From the NCBI GenBank assembly GCA_030847615.1, contig JAUMIR010000004.1:273009501-273073500 (forward strand): a stretch of 64,000 nucleotides of DNA, written 5' to 3'. The notes below the pieces were generated by a model. That model saw only the letters and a program-made list of their open reading frames with translations, was not told the DNA's origin and searched no databases. The DNA comes from Gambelia wislizenii (lineage: Eukaryota > Chordata > Lepidosauria > Squamata > Crotaphytidae). Shown in pieces: positions 55,347 to 64,000 of the stretch. The stretch's first letter is position 1; each line of letters begins with the position of its first letter. The position numbers and the translations under genes are program-made.

Positions 55347-57600
55347 ACCCTCAGGCACCAAAAAGAACTATATTGTATTTAAATCCTCAAGAATGTTGTG
55401 TGTTCTACCGGTTGCCAGTACAATATGAGTATGGTGTTTTTTTTTTCACTTGTGTAGACAAGTCCTGGACTTAGGCTTCCTTCATATCCTCCTACTAGGA
55501 CAGCAAATCTTTCACCAAGATATAGACAACATGAGGGACAACACTGCTGGCACTGCCCCATACACTTAATGTTCCAAAATAGGGCATGAATCTAATGATG
55601 TATTCCATAAACTAGACTTTGATGAATCACCAAGTCAGGATGGCTTATGCATCCTAATCTTGGAAGAACAGCTTCTGTGGAATTAAGTCTAAAATATTCA
55701 CCTTTTCTGATTCCATGAGTAACACTGACCCTTCTAATGGGTCAGTATGAGAAGGGAGTAAGGTATTCCTTTGAAACAGACCTACATGTGGTATGGATTA
55801 AAAGTCTATGCGTATTTTTATAAACAAGTTTCTGATTCAAAACCATCACATTTCCAAGTCAGTCAAAGTCTTGTATGTATATCTAGAAAAATATAATAGT
55901 TATTTACAAATCTGTGTACATGCAAAAAAGTCTACATCCAGGCAATATGATTGTCTAATCCCATTCCCCCCAGAGTGAATGACTCAATTTATTTTTGGTT
56001 TCTAGTACAATCACATGGGTTAATTCATAAATCTGTTTCATCCCATTTCTACATTATGCTGGGTTGCTTAAAAACTCATGCAAACTCATGTTTTTAGATC
56101 CAGACACTGAACAATAACATTTAGCAAGTACAAAAAACCAGTGCATAATTAGTATGGATCTGAACATTAGGCCAGAAAGTTCAGATCAAACTGCGTCACA
56201 ATTTATAAAGGTAGAATTTCTGAGTTATCGCTAGTTTCTATAAGGAAGAATTCACAAAATTCCATATCATTGTAAATTTGTCACTTCCTTCAAACAAAAA
56301 TTGTTTCAGTGCAACTTAATTTTACACATAAAAGCAATGGCTTGAGGAGCAATGTTTTCCTACTTATTTGTTTTTATGTTAAATATCCAGTTAAACCGTT
56401 AATTTTACCCACACCTTGAAAGGCCGCATGTTAATTATTTTTTCTTGGATGAGAACTGAAAGGACAGGAATCATGCTTAATCATTGTTGTTATTGTTGTT
56501 TCAGTTTATATACTATTTGCCATATCGAGCAATGTTCCAAAACAGTACAAGAACAAGAACAATTGTAAAAGAGAGCAATTAAAATACAAGACATCAAATT
56601 GGAATTAATTACACACACACACACATCAATACATAGATTACAGTGGCTAGACTATCCCTGTTCCAGAAAGGATGTAGTTGCTATATTCTGTGAAGCTGCT
56701 AATAGGTGGCTCTTACCACAGAGATTGTAATGATAATGATGAATTGATGAGCACCTTAGGTAACTGTTCCTTCTGATGTGTACTACCCTATCTAGAAACA
56801 CCATGCTTTCAAATTCCTAGATTCAGGAACTGTCTGTCTAGAGAATCAACATCTTGTACAGAGCCGGTCTCAGTTGGCCCTCATCCAATCCATCTGTGCA
56901 TCCAGGCAGTGAGTGAAAGTGCATCTTACGGAGGGTGATCTGATTCTAGTCAATGAGATGTGGATCAGGGTGTAGCTACCCAGAGGGGTGGGGATGAGGA
57001 CATTCCACCCAAATAAGAATTTTCCCCTCCCCACAAATTTCTAGTATTATGGTAAGTTAAAACCTTGGTGGATACATTTAAAAATACTGTTTTGGCATCC
57101 AAAGAAAAGGGGCAGGAAAAGTTACCAAGGGAATCTGAACAGAGCAAATGTAAGAGTGTGAACCATTTTCAAAGTCTCACACTCTGCAATGCTAGAAATT
57201 TGGGGACTGGAATAGAATTTCATTTGGGAAAGGCAGAATTCTTATTTGGGGGAGCAATACCCTCATTTTGCCTCCCCTGTAGCTATAACCTGATGTAAAT
57301 TCTCTTTTACATTCTCATATTTAATTGGATCCTGTCTTTGTTGTCCAGTGCCACAATCTAGCATACAGAGTTCAGACAATGCATCCAATACCCTTCTGGG
57401 CATGTGCTTTTCTGGTGTGCTTTTTCCTTCTTTCCCAGAACAAATTTCAAAGACTACCTTTCTAGGTCAGTAATTTACAAAACAATTCATCAAAACTTTC
57501 TTTCTTTTTCCCCCTTGGCCCAGTAGTGGTAAATGAAAGAACGTCTGGAGGACCAAAACTTACCTATCTCTCCTTTAGAGTAAAGCAGTACTTTAAATAT
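55347..57600. other. No gene seen (about 2.2 kb, longest stretch without a clear repeat)
   Basis: AT-rich DNA with a (CA)n tract at 56612-56626. Frames of 60-77 codons (55292, 56965, 57065) have no recognisable domain. This is the best candidate in the window for unique non-repetitive sequence. Confidence 0.4.
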
Positions 57601-57601
57601 A

Positions 57602-58119
57602 CAGTTGTTTTCTCCATATCCACAGATTTGGTCTCCATGGATTTAAGTATTCGTGGCTTGAAAATATTCTTTAAAAAATAATAATCCAAAAAGCAAACCT
57701 TGATTTTGTCATCTTATATAAGGGACACCATTTTGCTATGCCATTGCATATAATGGGACTTGAGTATTCATGGATGTTTTATTTTTTATTTTTATTTATT
57801 TATTTATTTATTTATACCCCGTTCTTCAGCCACAAGGTTATCAGAGCAGCTTACAAATTGTTTTAAGCAATAGCAATTTACACATGTACACCACATTAAG
57901 TGGTTTCCAATGTATGTTAGCTAATTGCCCCCACAAGCCGGGTACTCATTTTACCAACCTACGAAAGGATGGAAGGCTGAGTGAACATTGGAGCCCGCTG
58001 GAATCAAACTTGCAATGTGGTGACTTGCAGTACTGGCGTTTAACCACTGTACCACCAGGGATTTTGGTATCCATGGGGGGTCCTAGAACCAAACCCCAGC
58101 AAATATGAAGGGACAACTA
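57602..58119. mobile_element. Pogo/Tigger-type MITE split by a SINE
   Basis: It begins CAGTTGTTTTCTCCATATCC after TA and ends GAAGGGACAACTA before TA. The interior matches 48261-48503, but at ATTCATGGAT the sequence is interrupted (57776-58057) and resumes GGATTTTGGTATCCATGG. The intact relative provides the empty site. Confidence 0.88.
57776..58057 (-). mobile_element. tRNA-derived SINE inserted in a MITE
   Basis: The minus strand begins GGTGGTACAGTGGTTAAACG (A-box region) with CAAGTTTGATTCCAGCGGG (B-box region). It continues CAGCCTTCCATCCTTTCGTA, AAAATGAGTACCCGGCTTGT and GGGGGCAATTAGCTAAC, and ends GGGGTATAAATAAATAAATA. This tail differs from the BovB-tailed Sauria SINEs. GGAT is shared at both edges. 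The 112-codon plus frame across it is not a gene. Confidence 0.85.
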
Positions 58120-58682
58120 TACTTAGATTTCACTCCTTTCCATGTATCTTTGGATAGAAATTAGGAATATAGAACAGAGCTGTTGTTATTTCAATATATA
58201 AAGAAGGAGTACATAGGCCACAGTTGTGACAGACTTCAAAGAAAGTATATCCCATTATGATGGAATCTGGAGGCAGAAGGTATAAAAGAACCAAAACTTG
58301 CAAAAATTATGCAGTTTGCAGATGTGACTGGAATCAAGATGTTTCTTTTTGAAGAAGATTTGAGGTGTCAGTGAATCATATTGATTCTGCTTTTCCCCAT
58401 CTGAATTAATTTTCTCATGAAACGTACTTCAAAGAGGGCCTAATTTAAGGGAACAGGCAATATAACCTCATCAGGTATCTGCTCCTGACCTAATGAAAAA
58501 GTGACTTCATCCCAATGGAGCAGTGTTATGGAAAGAGCCAGGCTGAAGGTTGAGTGCACAGAAGATAATAGTCGTGAGTAAGGCAAGAAAGAAAGAACAA
58601 TACTCCACTGACACTGTTTGCATCTTTATTTAAAAGTGAACTCCCACTGTGTTCGAAGGTAGGTGTGCATAAAAATTAAGAG

Positions 58683-58900
58683 TCATCATGGTGTATGTTT
58701 TGAAGTGTTGAACTATGACTAGAGACCAGAGTTCAGCCATGGAAACCCACTGGGTGACCTCAAGCAAGTCACACTTTCTCAGACTCAGAGTAAGGCAAAG
58801 GCAAACCCCTTCTGAACAAATCTTGCCAAGAAAACCCTATGATACATTCACCTTAGGGTCACCATAAGTCAGAAACAACTTGAAGGCACAGAACAACAGC
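58683..58900 (+). mobile_element. Sauria-type tRNA-derived SINE
   Basis: A slightly shortened head (CATGGTGTATGTTTTGAAGT, ACCAGAGTTCAGCC) is followed by the body CCCACTGGGTGACCTCAAGC and the tail CCCTTCTGAACAAATCTTGC. The end AGGGTCACCATAAGTCAGAA and ACAACAGC is BovB-like. Confidence 0.87.
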
Positions 58901-59978
58901 AAAACAATGCATAAAATTGCACTCTGTGCATTTGGTTTGTTCAGTCTGAGAAGCAAGCTCTGAGGCCAAGGCTTTTTCAGGTTTGAATGAGCAATGTGTG
59001 GCATGTAGGGTCTTTCACCTAGGCTGATACTGCAGCACAGACATTATCCTTACATTGTGAAGAGGGAGAAGACAAATGGCATAGAAATTAAAGTGTTGGA
59101 TCTTGATTGCTGGGAGTTCTGACTCAAGAAAGACACATCCAGTGCCCTAAGGATCCATTCCCTCACAGCTATGGAAGAATATTTACTTACCTACTTACTT
59201 ACTGACTGACTGACTTACTTGCACCTTGAATTGGTTTGTTGTTACATGCCATCAAGTCGACTTCAACTTATGGTAATCCTATGAATGAGAGACCTCCAAG
59301 TCACTCTGTCATCAGAAGCCCCACTCAGGTCTTGCAAACTCAGGGCTGTGGCTTCCTGAACTGATTCTATTCATCTGGAATACAGTCTTCCTTTTTTCAT
59401 ACTGCCTTCCACCTTGCCAAGCATTATTGTCTCTTCTAGTGAGTCAAGTCTTCTCATGATATGGCCAAAGTGCCACATTCTCAATTTAGTCATCTTGGCT
59501 TCCAGGGAGTGCTCAGGACCCATTTATTTGTCCCTTTGGCAGTCCAGGGTATCCACAGAACTGCCCCCCAGCACCACATGTCAGATGAGTTGATTTTCTT
59601 CCTATAAGCCATCTTCACTGTCCAACTTTCACAACCATCCATAGAAATTGGAAATACAATGGCATAGGCAGACCTGACTTTGGTATTCAATGATATATAT
59701 TTAAACTTGAGGATCTTGTCTATTTCCTTCATAGGTGCCCTTCCAAGTCCAATCTTTTTCCAGTTTCTTTACCCTAGTCTCCACTCTGATTAATGACTGA
59801 CCCAAAGTATAGGACATTGTTGACTGTTTCAGTGTCTTCATTGTCTGCTTTAAAGCTATGTAAATAACTATGCTCATTACTGTTGTTTTCTTAATGTTCA
59901 TCTGTAAACCTGCCTTTGCACTTTTTTCCTTGACTTTCTTCAGTAACTGTTCCAAGCCTTTGCTATTTTCTGGTAATA

Positions 59979-60345
59979 CAGTAGCACCCCTGTATCCTCT
60001 GATTCACCAACTGCTGATTCAATTATCCATGGCTAGTGACAGCGGGGGGTGAATGGGGGAGGGAGGAGAGGAGGCTTCCGGATGGTTCCGGTGGTGGCAA
60101 TGGTGATGAGTGGGGCAAATGGAGGAAAGGAGAGGTCTCACCTCCCTTCTCCCCGCAGGATGGCTTCTGTGGCAGCAATGGCAACAGGGGGTAGAGGGAG
60201 AGGAGGAGAGGTTTTGCTTCCCTTCTCCCTTTTTCCCTGGCATGGCTCCGATGGCTGAATGGCGAAGGGAGGAGAGGGGAGGTCTCGCTTACCTTCTCCC
60301 TTCACCCCCCAGATGGCTTCTGTGGCAGCAATGGCGGTGCTACTG
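59979..60345. mobile_element. 367 bp TA-flanked MITE in BovB
   Basis: It begins CAGTAGCACCCCTGTATCC after TA and ends GGCGGTGCTACTG before TA (60346-60347). GATGGCTTCTGTGGCAGCAA occurs twice inside (about 60160 and 60312), and GGAGAGGTCTCAC-type blocks recur. Pogo/Tigger-type ends are likely. Frames on both strands come from its purine-rich repeats. Confidence 0.87.
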
Positions 60346-61142
60346 TAGTATGGGGATTGGGATGCATATTGATTGTTTCTAATCTGTGGGCCATTGTTTT
60401 GTTTTTCATATTTGCTGACCAATTTTAGTAAGAAGTTGAGTGGATTCTATCTCTGTAATTTTGAAGCAGCTCTATTGGTATGTCATCTGTTCATGGTGAT
60501 TTATTTCTCCCAAGTGCTTTGAGCAAAGCCTCTACTTCACTTTCTAAAATTGTGGGTTCACCTTCAAATGGTTCTTCCTTGAATTAATCTGTCGTCCTTT
60601 CATGTCTTTTATTTAATTATTCAGTGTATTGCTTCCATTGGCTTTTTATTTGTACTTGGTCATATAAAGTGTTCCTCTGCTGGTCATATGGCAGCCCCAC
60701 TCTTGGTTTAAGGTTCTCTTTGATTTCTCAGTTTTGTGGAAGAGGTCTCATTTTCTATCTTTTTTGTTGGCATCTTCTATTTCTCTGCATTGATTATTGT
60801 AATAGTTCTCTTTGTCCCTGCATACCAATCATTGAACAGTTGCTTTCAGGTCTCTATCCTATTTCTGTCCCATTTTAGTTTTGCTGCTCATCTGTTCTTA
60901 ACTGCTTCAAGAGTTTCATCTGTTATCCAGTGAGACTTTTCTTTCTTTTTAGCTGCAGATAATATATTTTTGCATTCTTCCCTCATAATGTCCCTGGTTT
61001 CAGTCCAAAGTTCTTCTGGCTCCTAGTCAATTAGGCTTAATAATGCAAATCTATTTTCCACATTATCTTTAAATTCTCTGGGGATGTTCTTTGAGTTGTA
61101 TTTTGACTTATTGGTTCGATGCTCTTCTTTAGCTTTACTCTA

Positions 61143-62930
61143 ACTTTTTTTTTAATTTTATTTTTTATTACTGTTTTCATCAAAACCTTACATGCAACCA
61201 CGTGTATATTTCTTACATGTAAAATTCACATATTGTGCATATACACTTCATACTTCTCATTATATAATACCTTATGTATATTCCTTTTGCTAAATTACAT
61301 GAATAACATATAAAGAAGAAAAGGGGAAAAAAGGAATATAACACTTGTCAGCTGTAACTTCCTTGAGTTAGTCATTTTGATGATAAGAGATAATTAGCTA
61401 ATATTCATGTTAAATGACTTCTGTTTATACCTTATTTACTATTAAACAACAATCGGCTTCCTTTTTCCTTTTGTAAATTTTTTATCTCCCTTTTTCATCT
61501 GGAGTTACTGTCCATTTGTATGTATTTCAATATCTAACCATTCTCCCTTTTCTACCCAATAATCCACTACTTTTTCTCCAATCTTCTTTCCATTTTGTAT
61601 CTTTTCTATTTCTGATTTTATTTGTAAGTATGTCCATTTCTACCCTGTCAGTCAGCTTTAGTTTCCACTTGCTTATTGTGGGATACTCTTTCAGCTTCCA
61701 TTTCTTGGTTATGACCATCCTGGCCGCTGTTATCATATATAATAAAGTTCTCCAGTGCCTATTTCCTTTGTTATTTGAATCTTTAAATATATTTAGCAAA
61801 TATAGCTCAGGGGTAAATTCAAAGTCTATTTGTAATATTTCTTTGATTATCTCATGAATTCGTATGCAGAATTTCATTATTTTCTGACACCGCCACCACA
61901 TCTGATAGAGATTATCCTGTTTTTTCCCGCACTTCCAGCAACCCGTTGAAATAGATGTATTCATCTTATTTAACTTCATTGGAGTGCAGTACCATCTTAA
62001 GTCAACCTTTATATAATTTTCTTTTAAATTTTGACAAGCTGTAAAAAAGAATGTTCTTTGCCTTGCTTTTTGCCAATCATCCATGGATATGGTTTTGCCT
62101 ATATAATCTGCCTACTGTATCATATACTCCTTAATGCAGTCCTGCTCTGTGTATCTTTTTAATAGTACTCTATAGAACTTGGAAATCTGCTTAGACCTTT
62201 TCTCTTCCCGCAAGATTTTATCTAGGTCATTATATTCCATTTCTACCCCTCCTTTCTTTTATCCTCTAAAATTTTTTCATTTAATTGCAAGTAAGTAAAC
62301 CAGTTTAAGTGATGTTCTTTCTAAAGTTTTTCCTCTTGTTTCCATCTTGAGTTCTGTGTCTCCAGCTTTTTTTGTAATGTCAGAATATCTTAACCACTGA
62401 CCTACCTTACCCCATCTTGATAAGAATGCCTCCTGAGTTAATGTCCACAGTGACACGCTAAAGAAAAACATGCCTCTTACTTTTTTCCCAAACTCTTAAA
62501 AGGCTTCTTCGCATACAGTGATTTGTGAAATCTCTGTTTACTTTAGCTTTCTCATAACACATGTATGCATGCCAGCCAAATCTAACATTATGACCTTCCA
62601 GACTTAATAATTTCTCATTATTTAGTTTTACCCATTCCTTAATCCATGATAACACCGATGCTTGGTAGTATACTTTAAGGTCTGGAAGGTCACAACCACC
62701 CCATCTCTAGTATCTGTGAGGTATCTCCATTTGAACCTTGCTTTCTTTTCCCCCCAAATAAACATATGTAGATCTCTTTCCCATGCTTCAAAGATTTTAT
62801 CATTCGTCAGAATCAGTAGATTCTGAAATAAGTATAATACCTTCGGGAGTATAACCATCTTAATTACAGCAATCTTACCTAACAGAGTAAGGTCTAATTT
62901 ATTCCATTTATTCATATCTTTACTCTACTC
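61143..62930 (-). mobile_element. L1 LINE 3' fragment inserted in BovB
   Basis: The minus-strand copy ends in a poly(A) tail (T-run at 61144-61155 on plus). Related target sequence lies at both edges (TTTACTCTAAC before 61143 and CTTATTCTAAC at 62942-62952), followed by the continuation of BovB. The 5' break is at about 62930. The right edge contains several copies of TTTACTCTAC. Confidence 0.87.
61527..62915 (-). pseudogene. L1 ORF2 C-terminal remnant
   Basis: LTLLGKIAVIKMVILPKVLY and LFQNLLI (62900-62830) are the conserved L1 post-RT motif. Frames at 62655-62458 and 62471-62277 continue through the W-rich region (WIKEWVKLNNEK, WGKVGQWLRY). The last frame 62084-61527 has NLKENYIKVDLRWYCTPMKL, CWKCGKKQDNLYQMWWRC (the L1 C-terminal Cys motif) and LLYMITAARMVI. 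Stops and frameshifts separate the pieces. The RT core is absent through 5' truncation. Confidence 0.87.
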
Positions 62931-64000
62931 TACTTTTACTCTACTTATTCTAACTTTTTATATTAGTAGAGCATAGTCGTGCCACAATCTGCTCCTGGTC
63001 TTGTTTTTGCAGAGAGAATGGGGCTTATCTATCATCTGCTTCCAATTATATAGTCTATTTGATTTCTATATTGGCCATCAGGTTGTGTCCATGTATACTG
63101 TCACCTCTTTAGTTTCCTGAAGAATGTGTTTGTGGTGAACAAACTGTTGGCTTCACAAAATTCAAGCAGTTGCTCTACTGCTTCATTTTTTGATCCTAGG
63201 CCAAATTCTCCTACAATCTTTGGTTCTGCTCTGTTTCCTACTTTTGCATTCAATTCCCTGTGATTAACAAAAAGTGCTGTTTTTGTTTGTGATCAATTTC
63301 CTCCTGGACTCCAGGACGAAATCTTTCAATTTCTTCCTCTTCTGCCTCTATAGTTGGAGCTCAAATTGGATTATTGTTATATTGATGGATTTTCCCTGAA
63401 ATCATATTGATATTATTCAGTCAGACTTTGCATTATATCCCTTGCCTGCTTTTGCTACATCTACCTTCACTATTAATGACACCCCATTTCTTCTTAGATT
63501 TTCATTTCCTGAGTAAACACACTATGTAGTTATCTGACTTAAAATGTTTCATTCCTGTTCACTTTAGCTCACTCACCGAAAGTATTGCAATGCTTACATG
63601 TTCCATTTCTTGTTTTACAATATCTAGCTTCCCCTGACTCATGCTTCTCACATTCCATGTTCCTCTAATATGTATTCTTACTTTAGCTATGATACCCTCA
63701 TATAATTGAAGGTAGGTTATGACTTTAGTCAACCGTTTTGCTTCTTATTTACCTAGAGTTAAATTCATTGCCACAACCAATACATACAGGGAGAAACACC
63801 ATGGGTGGGGATGGACAACTGCCAGGAGTTGGGAGACAACATTGGCCTCCTATGGGACCTTGGTGGGCTGCAAGCCTTCCCCTATTGTGCCCCCCCCAGT
63901 CCTTGTTTTTTTTTTCCTTTTCCTTTTTATTTTAAAATGCTTCCATCTGTTTAAAGACCATGGCTACAATTTTACCATGTTGAGGGAAAGAGGGAGTGGC

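Larger units (their letters stand above)
59490..63690 (-). pseudogene. BovB ORF2 remnant (APE-type endonuclease, partial RT, C-terminal)
   Basis: Reading from 63690 down, the endonuclease start gives GTWNVRSM then GKLDIVKQEMEHVSI, SELKWTGMKHF, NAKVGNRAEP and KFG-like EFGLGSKNEAVEQLLEFCE, then YTWTQPDGQYRNQIDYI and AKTRPGADCG (about 62975). After the L1 insertion the linker and RT start appear, with VSKYEKQNNGP matching BovB ICQQIWKTQQWP (near 60400). The catalytic YADD region is largely lost. The frame resumes DDTVLPENSKGLEQLLKKVKE (59975-), then VRSAYAIVFPISMDGCESWT and SDMWCWGAVLWIPWTAKGTN. Multiple frameshifts and stops. Confidence 0.85.
59232..63700 (-). mobile_element. BovB (RTE) LINE, near full length, with L1 and MITE insertions
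   Basis: The 3' end at 59232 reads on the minus strand CATAAGTTGAAGTCGACTTG then ATGGCATGTAACAAC, the BovB end shared with Sauria SINEs. Coding similarity extends to about 63690, near the start of the endonuclease. It is interrupted by a MITE (59979-60345) and an L1 fragment (61143-62930). It has also lost about 450 bases of the RT core. I cannot fix the 5' end; 63700-64000 may still belong to it. Confidence 0.88.

Noticed and set aside
57770..58108. 112-codon plus-strand frame
   Set aside because: It runs through an antisense SINE and a MITE end.
59160..59225. Tandem CTTACTTACTGACTGACTGAC as a CRISPR-like or regulatory array
   Set aside because: This is a simple tetranucleotide repeat with no spacers, next to the BovB 3' end.

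Overview
This window looks like intergenic or intronic DNA from a squamate reptile, most likely an iguanian-type lizard. The organism call is an inference from repeat content: BovB/RTE, CR1, L2 and L1 LINEs, a Penelope-like element, tRNA-derived Sauria SINEs with a BovB-type tail, 5S rRNA-derived SINEs with the same tail, and many mariner, hAT and short TIR transposons. I found no convincing host protein-coding gene, tRNA, rRNA, snRNA or CRISPR array. Every open frame I could identify is a broken piece of a mobile element; the rest are chance frames.

Layout. 1-10 kb: a possible promoter/LTR-like block, a CR1 tail, a Sauria SINE, a deleted mariner with both ends, a BovB tail, a pogo-type MITE, and a second CR1 tail interrupted by a 0.6 kb TIR element. 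10-19 kb: a decayed L2 LINE split by a 330 bp foldback MITE, several palindromic TIR elements, a 5S SINE and a 676 bp TA-flanked element. 19-31 kb: a Penelope-like element with a GIY-YIG remnant, SINEs, a 1.8 kb CR1 with long reverse-transcriptase frames, tandem MITE pairs and a second 330 bp foldback MITE. 31-47 kb: 3' ends of a zinc-finger-tailed LINE, an L2 tail, more TIR elements, and a three-layer nest (5S SINE, hAT, foldback MITE) whose insertion sites can be read to the base. 47-64 kb: further TIR elements, a CR1 with a MITE and a visible empty site, a 2.9 kb L2 carrying endonuclease and reverse transcriptase, and a BovB broken by an L1 fragment and a MITE.

How the pieces relate. BovB at the right end shares its 3' terminal sequence with the Sauria and 5S SINEs, which fits the known LINE-SINE partnership in squamates. 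Many non-autonomous TIR elements begin GGACTTT, GGRCTT or GGGCTT, and several have 3 bp target duplications (TTA, TAA, TCA or TGT). This points to one PIF/Harbinger-like source; no transposase for it is present here. Nested insertions give a relative order: L2, CR1 and SINEs first, then hAT, then Harbinger-like MITEs.

Boundaries given to the base come from reading TIRs and target duplications by eye. Other boundaries are approximate (tens of bases).
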